Assembly (NCBI GenBank): GCA_038373885.1
Contig: JAWZYV010013018.1
Span: 62,001-126,000 of the forward strand
Length of the DNA: 64,000 bases
DNA from: Cheiracanthium punctorium
Taxonomy: Eukaryota; Arthropoda; Arachnida; Araneae; Cheiracanthiidae
Direction: 5' to 3'
The notes beneath the pieces are model-generated. The model saw nothing but the letters and a program-made list of their open reading frames with translations. It searched no databases and had not been told where the DNA came from. Positions within the stretch are counted from its first letter, which is position 1; every line of letters starts with the position of its first letter. The position numbers and the translations under genes are program-made. This document shows positions 12,203 through 22,681 of the stretch, piece after piece.

Positions 12203-12592
12203 TATTTCATATGCAAGTAAAATATGTAGAAATAAGTAAAATAGTAAGTAATTATTTCGTGCGTTTAAACATTTTAACAAGCCACATATGCAATCAAGGA
12301 ATCGGTCGAACTGGGGGAAGAGGGGGGGAGAGAAACAGTAAAAAAGAGGTATAAATGAGGTAAAATATAAATACTTAATCATTAACTAATAATAGCATCC
12401 AAAATGAGCCAAACGGGAACTATTGTAAAAGACTTGAATAAATCTATACGAACTGGGTCGATTAGACCCATCCAGGTAAAAAACTTTTTTTCAACAGGGT
12501 AGGAAGGTTAAGTCAAAAAATTCACCTGAGGGCTCGTATTCAGGAAAGAATCGTATTATGTTAGATCTCTCATATCTCAATATATTACTATA

Positions 12593-12761
12593 CAGGGGTG
12601 TAGCCAGAAATTTTTCATGGGGGGGGGGTTACGACTAATACAACTCATATATATGTATACGTGTGTGCGTGATAATGTAGTGAAGAATATACATTTTGTA
12701 TGGCAAAAAATTTCTCATGGTGGAGTTATGACCCCCTAACCCCCCCTTGGCTACGCCCCTG
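12593..12761. mobile_element. hAT-type MITE, copy 1
   Basis: The ends are CAGGGGTGTAGCCAG and, inverted, CAGGGGCGTAGCCAAGG. It is flanked by a perfect 8-bp duplication TTACTATA (12585-12592 and 12762-12769), diagnostic of hAT-like insertion. A second copy of the same family is at 59220-59384. Confidence 0.9.
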
Positions 12762-12769
12762 TTACTATA

Positions 12770-14565
12770 TCTTCATAGTACATAATCAGAAATCGTATAT
12801 ATGTGTGTGTGTAAATATAAAAAAAAAACATACAACAGTATCCCACATGGAATAAAAATTTGGAATGGATGAATGCTCAGCATTTTCCCGTGAACATCTA
12901 ACACAGAGCTAACAATTTACAATGCTTCATGTACACCTGCAATTATTACTAGTTTTTCTTGTAATTTAAAGTATTATATTACCGATAACAGTTTTCAGTG
13001 TGAAATGTGATAGTGCGAGGACTTATATGAGGACTCGAAAATTTATACCAGAACTTTGAGTATATAGTTCGATATTAACTGACAAACATTATTAACATAT
13101 TTTAGTCAACACGCTTTTAAATAAATAATTTCGGGGAAATATTCATGACTATAACCATTTTTTTCTAAATATTTTTGTGAGGTTTTTATACTGCTAGTGC
13201 ATATTCAATAATACGCAATAATAGTATCCATTCACACTTACAAATTGAACGTTTAAATCAAACATTTTATAGCCAGTACCACTTGAAAAACAGAACTAAC
13301 TTGGCCTCTTTATAATTAAATAGAACATTTGTGGCCCTCAAATTAAAACAATACAGCTCCACATGTACGATTCACTTATACAATTAAAATTCCGTTTTGC
13401 TTTAAAGACTCGGCAACTTATTAGTAGAATTCCTAATTCCGTAGTTAAACTTCAGCTTTCAATAATCTTCAGAACCTGTGCACTCGTGACAGCTGATTTC
13501 TAATTTCGAATAAAACCTCGTTATAATCAATATAACTTTAAAGTATGCTAGTTGGGATTTTGAAATCTGGCATGTTCACGGGCGAGAAAATAAATCCTGG
13601 AATGAATGCCAATTAGCACTGAATAAATTTCGCCCAAATGCCCCGGTGTAGATGAGGCCAGTATATGTTTAGCTTTCTATCCCCTGAATAATAATAAGAG
13701 TAGATTGTGCATTACGGGTATGAAATAAAAAAGATGGAATTTTGCTCTACCATTTATAGAATTTCAAATTTAAAGGGAGGAGATTTATAAACGTGTATTT
13801 AGAATAACTTTCTTCTGAAGAAAAAACATAAAATTATTGGATTATTCGGAAAGTATTGCCGTTTTTTTGTATGTCAATATTTTGCCTAGAATAAACTATT
13901 CAAGATAATATTACGAAATTCGGCACGCATGGGAGTTTCTTAGAGCAGGTGCTATATTGGAAAGCATTTTCCAAAATTCGTATTTTATGGAGGGATAGAG
14001 GGCTAAAAGATTATTTTCACATCTCCTGCGTGATCTCAAAGAGATATCCATAAAATTCTTGCTTTAAAATACAGTCCTCGCAAATGCCTCGAAATCGATT
14101 TCGGAACATTTCGAATAGGATTCTTCATGGAGGATACACGTGAAAAAGGGGGAGGGTGTCCATTTTTTAAAGAAAAAATGTATTATTTATAAAATTATCC
14201 CTTTAAAATTTAACAAATATGGGTCCTATGAGTAGGCACAGCTTATTCCTAAATCAATACTTGTTGAAAATTTATTTTTATGAGTTCTGTGTTAGAAAAT
14301 GACATACTTTCCATACATCCCAGTATTTGTTAACACGATATATACAGAATTCTGAGCATAAAATTATTGATTGTATCTGTATATTGTTTTTTAAAAGCTC
14401 GAAATTTTACAAGAATATTTTCTTTTAAACGCAGTTACGTGAATGCATTTTAAGCATACCTATGTCTTGTAGAAACTAAGAAAGTAATTACTGAATTAGC
14501 AATTTTATATGACATCACGTAGTAAAAACTATCTGTAGTGTAATTTTTATACCACGACAGTTCGC
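12770..14565. other. AT-rich spacer with one possible mariner scar
   Basis: Mostly featureless. Near 13848, TTCGGAAAGTATTGCCGTTT resembles the end of a mariner element (compare 30247), but no partner end or coding trace was seen. Confidence 0.4.
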
Positions 14566-14569
14566 GTAC

Positions 14570-14860
14570 GGACAGAGATTATATCTCTTTCTTTCTACTG
14601 GCCGGGTCAGCTGGCAATTATAGGCGTGACCGCTACGAGGGCCGGAGATGTTGGTCATTCCCTTAAGGGGGCACCTAGTAGGTAGGCCAGCGTTGCCCCC
14701 TATCAGTTCCCAATTAATTTTGAATCAATTCCAGACCAGAGACCTAGCCCCTGGATTTCCATCCCCAGCTGAACCGCGAGAGATTTTACATATACCAGCT
14801 CCTTTTGGCTTAAATAGTACAGCGGGGGTTACTGAAGTGCTTAAAGCTGATACCATATGA
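14570..14860 (+). repeat. SINE-like repeat family 2, copy 1
   Basis: Contains a G/C-rich segment with CACCTAGTAGGTAGGCC, shared with 16136-16160, and a second part (ATTCCAGACCAGAGACCTAG, then GATTTTACATATACCAGCTCC) matched by 28440-28550. The copies overlap only in part, so each is a truncated member. The class is not certain. An open frame at 14648-14860 falls entirely within the repeat and is not counted as a gene. Confidence 0.5.
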
Positions 14861-16077
14861 ACCTGAGTGTTAAAAGTTCAAATATGAAAAGTAAGCACCC
14901 AAACATATCCTTAGTATATAAAGAAATAACACATTTCCAAACAACGCATAAAATATTTTTTTCAAAATTTGCAAAAAAAAATAAATCTGAGCATAGCTAT
15001 ACTTTGTCTCAGTTTTCATTGGTTCTTAGCCTTAGTTCAAATATGGCACGCAGTGTCACCGAAGGGGCTTGAAAAAAATAAATATTTTGAAAATTTTTAA
15101 CGATTATAGTGCTCTTTAAAAATGTAATTGAAAACACACACTGGCCGGCATTAAAAAGACATAAAAGAGGGACTGAACGCAAAAGTTTGAAGTATTTCTT
15201 TCTTTTTCCGCGTATTACTGTATTTTTTAACCCACTAAGTGTCACTTTCATTTACACCTTTCACTCCACTTACTATGATTGTTAAAAAAATGTATACATC
15301 TCCGTCCCACATAGAGAAGAAAAATAAAAAGTGATAATGTACGAAAAGAATTTTTTAGATGTTTGAAAAGGCCATTTAAAGCTTTTTACTTAGACAAGAG
15401 GTTATTTTTTTTCTGCTCTTACTTTTATCTTTAAATTTTGTAATTCGACGTTCCTTTTTTAACATTAATGTTAGAGTGTAAGAAGTGAGTGACAGTTTTT
15501 TTCCCGTTATTTTGTGGTTCAGCTGCATTATTATGTTTTAAATCGCTTGAATTTAGTATATCAGGCAGTAACATCAAAATTGTTCGTACAGATAAGAAAA
15601 AATTCAGAAAAGTTGGACTGTAAATTTACTATAACAGTTCACTTTAAAAATATTTTTATTTTTAAAAACTATTTTAAATTGCTGTGTTAAGCACTGTACA
15701 TCTGGTTTCAATCGAGTGAAAAAAAAGTTAATACTTAAGAGTTGTTTTCAGTTTTATATGGTCATAAAACATAAAAACTTTACATTTTTTGCATGCTCAA
15801 CAACCTTAAAATCTAGTTACGTTCAAGGAATAAAGTGCAAGAATAAACTGAACTGTAGGAAAATAATAACTTTTTAAAGGAATGTTTTTAAAGCAATGGC
15901 ATTTTCAATACCCTCACTTTCTTGTTTTAATAACTGTTTAGTGCATTTGGAATTAAACTAAAATATTCAAATTGCTAGGTGCCATGAAATACTTATCTGA
16001 ACATTTTTCAAATGTCCGGTGTTTACCGTTTATAGGCATTGTTCCCATCATTAGCAATACTTCCATTAATACTCTTC
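14861..16077. other. AT-rich spacer, nothing recognised
   Basis: Short frames only, with no homology or repeat structure that I can support. Confidence 0.5.
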
Positions 16078-16290
16078 AATGTGTGTAGAATACTCCCACG
16101 TACTAAGGACTGGAGTACTGGGTACTTTATTATGGAAACACCTAGTAGGTGGACCCTCAGTTGTCTCCTATGTAGGGACGAATGAAATACACCACGCCCG
16201 TACTGAGAATGGTATCCTTACCCGTGGTGCAGTAGAATGTTTCTTCAGCCACTTCTCAACCCGGGCGGCTAAAATACTGAAAATTATTTT
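16078..16290 (+). repeat. SINE-like repeat family 2, copy 2
   Basis: Shares CACCTAGTAGGTGGnCC and the following GTTGnCnCCTAT stretch with 14680-14710; elsewhere diverged. Its short open frame (16079-16303) is incidental. Confidence 0.4.
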
Positions 16291-16606
16291 ACGTTTTAAA
16301 TAAATACATCATTTCTTATAAAAATATGAGGCTTTTTTTCGGGGAGGGGCATATTTTTAAACAAACAGTCCGCAAATGGCATTAAACAGATGAAAATAGC
16401 ATGAAAGATATTTTCATTATTAAAATATATCTATTCTCATTATTTATACACACACGTGCATTAAATGATTGCATTTACACGTGCACTCAAAAAGTTCCTG
16501 GAAAACCCCCACCACTATCTTGTTACTACCGGAATTCATAACATGCAGTATCATGAAAGTGTAGCTAAAGGTACTCGTAGTAGTGTGTGCTGATCAGTTG
16601 GTGCGA

Positions 16607-17045
16607 TGTCGAAGATCAAGCAAAGGACGAACATGAAGTTCATGCGCAGGTTGGGGACATGACGGAGCAGATTGGGGACAATGAAGGTGTGGTACACCAT
16701 GAGCTTGTACCAGCTGCACAAACTGTTAATGGTCTTTTTACGAGCAAGTTTATGGAAAGACTGCGGGAGGCAATCCGAAGAAAACGTCCCACCAAATGGT
16801 AAGGAGAATGGTCACTGCATCACGACAACTCCCTCCCTCCCACACATGGATTATTGTGCATCCATGGATCGGAGAAAAGAACATTCCATTCCTCCACCGC
16901 CTCTCTACTGACCGGGTTTAGCACCGTCGGATTATTTACTCTTCCCCAAGATCAAAATGGGCCTCAAACCATTTTGCCACCGTAGAAGACATCAAAACGA
17001 ACGCGAAGACAAAACTTCGGAAGATACTATTATAATAAATGAAAT
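16607..17045 (+). pseudogene. mariner transposase relic with large internal deletion
   Basis: The ATG at 16607 opens MSKIKQRTNMKFMRRLG, matching the N-terminal paired-like HTH start of mariner transposases. Within about 60 bases the sequence jumps to GVVHHELVPAAQTVN (16689 onward, another frame), which in mariners lies just before the second catalytic motif. The following LREAIRRKRP, then LHHDN (second Asp region) and a shifted block with APSDYYLFPKIKMGL (about 16919-16965) complete the C-terminal half. Roughly the middle third of the gene is gone and at least three frame changes are needed, so it is dead. Clear TIRs were not located; AAAAAGTTCCTGGAAA near 16490 could be part of the left end. 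Confidence 0.75.
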
Positions 17046-17059
17046 TTCCAAAATCTTTT

Positions 17060-18120
17060 ACTGTAACCGTAATCGTGAAAGCTCTATTCTTTTAAGCAAT
17101 CCAAATCTCGAGTAAATAAATTAGAATATAAAGATTTAAAATTTCTTTTCGATCTGCTGACCGGATTTACCACTACTGGTTCATTTATAAAAGTCCCCCA
17201 CTGCTGAGGGCATTCCCCCTACAGACCTAGGACTCCAGTGCAGTCAATCGGCCTTAATCCACAAACACAAGCAAACAAAACAAAACATTAATTCTTCTAA
17301 AAGTGTTTAGTAGAAATTCATATCAAAAGACATGTCGGACCTAGAAGGTGAATTCTTAATTTTAGAAAAGTATTCTTCAAACACCATAAATATCTACATA
17401 AAAACCTGGCGACGACAAGGTGATCGATACTTGATTTACACGTTACTTTAACCAATAATGATATAAAATTTTACTATGCATTACAAAGTCACTGTATGCG
17501 ATTACGAAGTGAATTCCGCAATCGAATGTAGCGCCGAAAATTTTATCAGTGGCAGAATTTTTGCGTGACAGCTGGAAAGTAAAATTTTGCAATGTTTTAC
17601 AGCATTACCACGGACACAGCGGAAGAAAATCAACGTATAAATTATACGAAAACTCCAAACATGCAGCTGTTTTCGTAATGTGTCTCTGTTCAGCTAATTA
17701 GGTGTAGGCTATAACCCACGTACAAAACATTTACCTTTACTTCATTCTAAAAATACTGATAATTCATGTTTTTGCTTATCTATCGTAAGCTGGTATGCGT
17801 GTTCGTATATCGTAAGATGGCTCTAATGGGAGGTACAGAATACAGGAGCAGCCACTGTCTTGTTTTCGCTGGAGACAAAAAAGAAACCGAAAGAAAATAT
17901 AGAAAAAGAAATAAAGAAAGAAAAGTGAAAACGTTTTTATGAGGGGAAACGCACTTTTCAGTGCAGCACGCACTCTATTGAGAATTATGTTTTATTGTGT
18001 TCAACTAATATGCAGTGTCATAAGAGAAATAGTTATACACGTGCGTTTGCTATTTAGCATGTTCTTATAAAAGCGAATTCAGGAAAGAGAGAAATCGAGA
18101 AAATGTAATAACAGGTTCTC
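17060..18120. other. AT-rich spacer
   Basis: A short stretch at 17155-17190 resembles the end of the preceding mariner relic, perhaps a second small fragment. Nothing else is recognised. Confidence 0.4.
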
Positions 18121-18126
18121 ACACAG

Positions 18127-18162
18127 GCACTCTGTGGGCTTTGGACAAAGCCCACAGAGTGC
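18127..18162. repeat. perfect hairpin, 16-bp arms, 4-base loop
   Basis: GCACTCTGTGGGCTTT and its exact reverse complement flank GGAC. It is not followed by a T-run and is not part of any recognised element. Confidence 0.85.
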
Positions 18163-18164
18163 TC

Positions 18165-18547
18165 TCGATATCGATCAGAACCTCAGTTAAGTACATTTTG
18201 CTGAAGGCTGGCAACAGACACACTACACGCGGATTGGACAGAAGAATGGCCATGACTTTCAGGATTTTGGAACTACATTTTAACTTGTTTCTTTTAATGT
18301 GTCACACGTTTGGAGTAAGTGTATTTTTGGATTTTTTCCTTTTTTGTTAATTTTTTCCTTTCCTTTTTTTCTTCCCCATAGGTAAGGGGGAATCACACCT
18401 CTGAGGTTTGCCTTATGCAGTTTATATATTTAATTACCGTATTAATCTTTGCTGAATACAGTCATTACAACACATTTCCTTTGCAAAATCTCAAACTGTG
18501 AGTCTGAAACCTATGGTTCGGGGTTGTGCATTTCCCCCTCTGAAGAG

Positions 18548-18585
<38 letters not shown>

Positions 18586-19305
18586 CCATCTACGCTCTTA
18601 AATTTTACCTTTACGCAACTATGCTGAGTACGCTTTAATATTTTGAGACTCATACTTCCATCTTAAAAAATAATAAGTTTTTGTAAGCAAAAGTTATTTT
18701 TTTTTCTTTTCTAAAAAAACTATTTTCCTTAATAACAAAATTCAGTGAAATAAATTGAAATGAGGATTCCGTAAAAACTTTACGCATGCTGTAACCTTTT
18801 CCTCTAACTCTATCTATCAATTATCATAAAATTACAAATAAACCGCAAAGGAGAGAGTTGCAATTTATAATCATTAAATTTAATTAAAATGTATACTCAT
18901 TAAATTACATGCCATTTCAGTATTTATTCTGCTTATTTGTTCGTTTTGGGCGCAAAGTTTGAGAATTTCGTGTGAAAAACTACATTAGCCTTTTCTTTTT
19001 GTATGAACGCGTTTCATGAATATTCAAAACAGACATTTTACTCACATGGAGAAATGATCACAGAAATAAAATATTAATTTTTCATTCAGAAGTTACTCTG
19101 TTGTTGTTGTTTTTGGTAACGCAATCTGCCTAACTGCGGTGCAGCGCCAGATGCTTATACAGGACGATGATAAGCGAAAAGCACAGGCTTTCATGTTGTT
19201 GAGGCCCAATGGAAGGAAGACTTACATAGCTCAGGATTTCCTAATTTAGCCCAATTCCAGATGACAGACAATCAAGAGATTTAGTTGATATGTCTTCAAC
19301 ATGGA
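18165..19305. other. AT-rich spacer with a TA microsatellite
   Basis: Contains (TA)17 at 18551-18584. The remainder is AT-rich sequence without recognised genes. Confidence 0.6.
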
Positions 19306-19439
19306 GGACATTGAATCCGACATTTTGTACGACGGTGATTCAAAAAGTTGGATAGCAAGTCCTTTAAGCAAAAAAAGTGTATGGATGGAATCCAAGATAG
19401 ACACAAACGTAGGTACAAATTCTTTTTCAACATAGTCTC

Positions 19440-19750
19440 TATGAGTATCATATTTTTTTCATTCTGTATACCAATATATCGAAACCAGCGTGGAAGAAAT
19501 CAGAGCCCCTAAAGCTGAACCATTTATTGACGGCTTCCTGAACTGTGGAACCGGTTTGGAAATGCCGCCCTTCAGGGTATATCTTAAATGGCCCGAAGAG
19601 ATGGAAATCACTGGGTGCGAGATCCTGGCGGTAGGGTGGATATTCCTTATATGTCCATCAGTAGCGCTGTCATGTACCACATGTAACCAAGGCTGTACGC
19701 GGGAGATTGTTATCATACAAAAATATGATACTAAGACTAGTTGACGATGC
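19440..19750 (-). pseudogene. mariner-like transposase, C-terminal relic
   Basis: Read on the minus strand, this holds the final part of a mariner-family transposase. The block DLAPSDFHLFGPFKIYPEG contains the third catalytic Asp position (first D of SDFHLF), followed by GRHFQTGSTVQEAVNKW and DFFHAGFDILVYR, all in the family's usual order. After VYRMKK a frameshift leads into a sequence resembling the usual YDKCxxxxGDYVEK end. The region before the DLAPSD block is frameshifted and only weakly recognisable. Only about 100 codons remain, with stops, so it is inactive. TIRs were not identified. A perfect hairpin lies immediately beside it at 19755. Confidence 0.75.
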
Positions 19751-19754
19751 ATTT

Positions 19755-19791
19755 CTGCTGGAGAGGTGATCTTTAATCACCTCTCCAGCAG
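19755..19791. repeat. perfect hairpin, 16-bp arms, 5-base loop
   Basis: CTGCTGGAGAGGTGAT and its exact reverse complement flank CTTTA. It lies next to the mariner relic, so it may be an inverted fragment generated at an insertion or deletion scar. Confidence 0.85.
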
Positions 19792-20286
19792 ATTCAGACC
19801 TTAATCACACAAAAAGTATCGTAATACACTTCCAACCTAAAGATGACTCTGTATCCACCAACGACTCCATCTTTTTCGTATGAAATTTAGGAGATTCGCG
19901 AAAGTACTAGTTCCATCTAGTGGCATTTGATTTCTGCGATCATCTGTCGCAGCTAGACATATAGTCATTCGCTTGATGAATATGTGTACCCGAAAGAACC
20001 CGTTCTTTTATGTTTTTCTTTTTGTTTCACCTTTGTAAACTATTAAACACGTTACACTTATGTATTAGATGTTATGTGTATAAAATGTGTATATTACATA
20101 AATAAATATCTGTAACATATTATCTCGAATAGTATATAATTATGAACATATATAGGGGAAGGTGGCCCAAAAGGATCCTCTTAAGGGGAAGACTTGCATA
20201 AAATAACATAAATATTATATAAAATATTGGCTTTTTGCCACAGTATTTGACTCTAGATTTTGCATCATAAACATATTTTAACACTA

Positions 20287-20485
20287 CACTGCTCAAAACA
20301 ATTAAGGGATATTGAAAAATTAGTTTCTTGATGTTCACATTAAGAAAATTCATGTACACTTTAATAACCATATCATGAGAAAACATTTATGATTTGCAAA
20401 AATTTGGAAATAAATTTCGCAGTCAAGTTACCTTTATGCTTTTTAAATGTCATACAGGTAAAAAATAAGAAGTACACTAATGCTA
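20287..20485 (+). repeat. second, outer Tc1 left end
   Basis: TACACTGCTCAAAACAATTA at 20285 is a second copy of the Tc1 TIR, about 199 bp before the inner one at 20484. It resembles the right end (which reads CTCAAAACAATTAAAAG inward) slightly more than the inner left end does. Either the Tc1 element inserted beside an older solo end, or the element has a long left terminus with a duplicated tip. Confidence 0.6.
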
Positions 20486-22017
20486 CACTGCTCAAAAAAA
20501 TTAAAGGATATTGTAAGTTTTATATAAAATATAAGCGAATTTTTTTTTTCCGAAAATGGAAGAAGAGAATCACAAATGCAAATTTTTCTGATTTTCAAAT
20601 TGTGGAGTATGCTAATTTTGAGTTCGACGTCAAAAACGTCGCTTCAGCGGCAGCGAATGAAATTGGACTTTTAACTGAATAAAAGACAAGGAAGACAAGG
20701 ATGATAACCATTCAGTTACTGCTTCGTTTCGATGAGTACGATGTCTCAGAGAAGTCATTTAACCGATTCAGAAGCTTGGATTGTTGTCGGTAGGTTAGAG
20801 GGGGGCCAAACTCAAGCCGAAGTAGCGCAAACCATTGGAGTGTCACAAAGTGTGATTTCCAGGGTCTGGAACCGGTTTTTGGCGACTGAAAGTGCAGGCC
20901 GAAGACAAGGGCAAGGTCGTAGACGGGCAACAACGCCCAATGAAGTTCGTTATTTAGTGTTAACGGCTCGGAGACACCGGAATATGGACGCTACTCTTCT
21001 CCAACAACAACTGCTCTCGGCTACTGGCACCACGGTTTCAACTCAGACGGTCCGAAACTGGCTCCATGGTGTAGGTCGGTATGTTCGCCGACCGATGGTA
21101 TGTGTTAGATTGACATCAAGGCATCGTCGCGACCGCTGGGAGTGGGCAACAGAGCATGTGAACTGGAGGAGAAATGAATGGAGCAATGTTCTTTTTTCTG
21201 ACCAGTCCCGTTTTTCAGTTCATCCTGATAATAGGCGTATTTTCATCTGGAGGGACCGTGACAAAAGGAATAATCCTGCGTTCGTGCACGAAAGTGTCAG
21301 CTTTGGCGGTGGTAGAGTGTTGTTGTATGGCGGCATCTCCATTGACGGGTGCATAGACCTCTACATCATTCGAGATGGACCTCTGACTGGTGGCCGATAT
21401 AGGGATGAGATCCTCAGACCAGCCTCAGACGCTACAGCAATCCGAGATGACTTCATTTTAATGGGCGATAACTGGAGGCCACAACGTGCTAACCTGGTGG
21501 AGGATTTCCTTTTCGAGGAAGGAATCGTACGAATGGAATGGCCAGTGTGTTCTCCAGACATGAATCCAATAGAGCACGTTTGGGACGCTCTAGGAAGACG
21601 TGTTGCTGGCCGCCAACCACCCCCACAAACTCTCCAAGAACTGGAAAGAGCTCCTCTGGAAGAGTGGGACAGAATACCCCAACTCGTGATTAATAGCCTC
21701 ATTGACTCCATGCCTCAAAGGTGTTCAACGTTGCTGGCCATGGAAACGTATTCGTGGAAACCATACACCCTACTGAAAATGATTTCCTTTCAAGAAAACA
21801 CCTGTTCTTATTCTTTTTTTCTGATATGCACAAATTTGTGTTTTTTTCCTTTTCTACACAAATGCGCAATAAAATGCATTTTTTTTTATACCAAACATGT
21901 GTAATTTATTCTCATATAACCTACTACGTCTGTCGACCATGTATCAATCAGCTAAAAAGTTTACCAGCCACAAGATCCACCTAAAATCGCAATATCTTTT
22001 AATTGTTTTGAGCAGTG
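20486..22017 (+). mobile_element. Tc1-like transposon
   Basis: TIR of about 28 bp: the left end reads CACTGCTCAAAAAAATTAAA then GGATATTG; the right end read inward is CACTGCTCAAAACAATTAAA then AGATATTG. TA duplications are at 20484-20485 and 22018-22019. Length is about 1.5 kb, normal for Tc1 elements. It carries one nearly complete transposase gene on the plus strand and sits inside the older pogo-like element at 20155-22679. Confidence 0.85.
20732..21904 (+). CDS. Tc1-family transposase, DD34E triad kept, C-terminal frameshift
   Basis: Cut-and-paste transposase acting in the nucleus on its own TIRs at TA targets. The start at 20732 (MSTMSQRSHLTDSEAW) or the inner Met at 20741 both fit. Residues about 10-55 form the first HTH (GQTQAEVAQTIGVSQSVISR). 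GRRQGQGRRR is the basic GRPR-like hinge, and a second HTH follows (TVSTQTVRNWLHG). The catalytic Asps are in NVLFSDQSRF and LMGDNWRPQRA, and the Glu is in MNPIEHVWD; exactly 34 residues separate the second Asp and the Glu. The 390-codon frame exceeds the family's usual ~345: near 21752 a one-base shift leaves the ancestral frame, which would read RGNHTPY and stop at 21774-21776. The last ~45 residues are therefore an artefact of the shift. The usual DNARPH motif reads DNWRPQ. It is the least decayed gene in the window, but probably inactive or marginal. Confidence 0.9.
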   Translation: MSTMSQRSHLTDSEAWIVVGRLEGGQTQAEVAQTIGVSQSVISRVWNRFLATESAGRRQGQGRRRATTPNEVRYLVLTARRHRNMDATLLQQQLLSATGTTVSTQTVRNWLHGVGRYVRRPMVCVRLTSRHRRDRWEWATEHVNWRRNEWSNVLFSDQSRFSVHPDNRRIFIWRDRDKRNNPAFVHESVSFGGGRVLLYGGISIDGCIDLYIIRDGPLTGGRYRDEILRPASDATAIRDDFILMGDNWRPQRANLVEDFLFEEGIVRMEWPVCSPDMNPIEHVWDALGRRVAGRQPPPQTLQELERAPLEEWDRIPQLVINSLIDSMPQRCSTLLAMETYSWKPYTLLKMISFQENTCSYSFFLICTNLCFFPFLHKCAIKCIFFYTKHV

Positions 22018-22681
22018 TATTTTAAACCAAATTCAGTAACGAAAAAAAAAAAAAAAGAATTTTGAAAAAGACACCAATGGATCATTATATCCTTACCCAA
22101 GTGCAAAATGATCCTTCGTTTTAGAATAATTGTAAAGTATTCTTATTATGTTTAAAATAAAAAAGGGTATCACACTATCATATGGATGGAACATTTCAAA
22201 ATTATAATTCAAAAATTATGGCCTACAATAAACACAGAAATAAATTGAATAATGTAGTGGGGAGTTACGCATTTACAGAACATCTGAATGGTTGGCCCGA
22301 AAACGGGGACCCGGTAGTGGAGTTTCTTCAGTCGATGGATCATTTTACCTGGCAGTATGGCTGATCACTTAACAAACTACACAAGTACAATTCACATTCA
22401 AAACAATATTCAGGAAACCAAGTTATTTATTTGCACATTAAAGACTGTATTTCTAAATAAATAAGAAAATTAGTGCTTGCCTTATAAAGGACATGATAAA
22501 ACGTACTTTTTGAAGAATTGTACTCAGACACGTAATGCACCGATCGCTTAGTATCGTCGTTGCTTCTTCTTGACCCGGCACAACTGGTTCATGTGTTATC
22601 CGGCAGGCAGCTCTACCAGTATCCAAGAAAACGTATGTGGATGGTTTGCCCTCTAGAGTCATTTTGGGCCGCCTTCCCGTA

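Larger units (their letters stand above)
10099..12507 (+). mobile_element. piggyBac-family transposon
   Basis: TTAA stands at both ends (10095-10098 and 12508-12511), the canonical piggyBac target site and duplication. The TIR is CCTTTCTACCCTGT on the left and CCTTCCTACCCTGTT read inward from the right. A subterminal CTGGGTCGATTCGACCCA palindrome follows, repeated at about 10284-10304 and, slightly altered, at 12452-12470. Inside is a broken piggyBac transposase on the plus strand. Size is 2.4 kb, typical for autonomous members. Confidence 0.9.
20155..22679. mobile_element. pogo-like TIR element interrupted by a Tc1 element
   Basis: Left end GGGGAAGGTGGCCCAAAAGG and right end, inverted, CGGGAAGGCGGCCCAAAATG. 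TA lies outside both ends (20153-20154 and 22680-22681). The end sequence is similar in style to the pogo-like element at 302, and an orphan left end of the same family is at 26235. The interior outside the Tc1 insert is about 0.8 kb with no recognised protein; a minus-strand frame at 22453-22662 is too diverged to name. It is probably a non-autonomous or deleted pogo/Tigger relative. Confidence 0.65.

Noticed and set aside
21361..21711. 116-codon minus-strand frame
   Set aside because: Antisense shadow of the Tc1 transposase.
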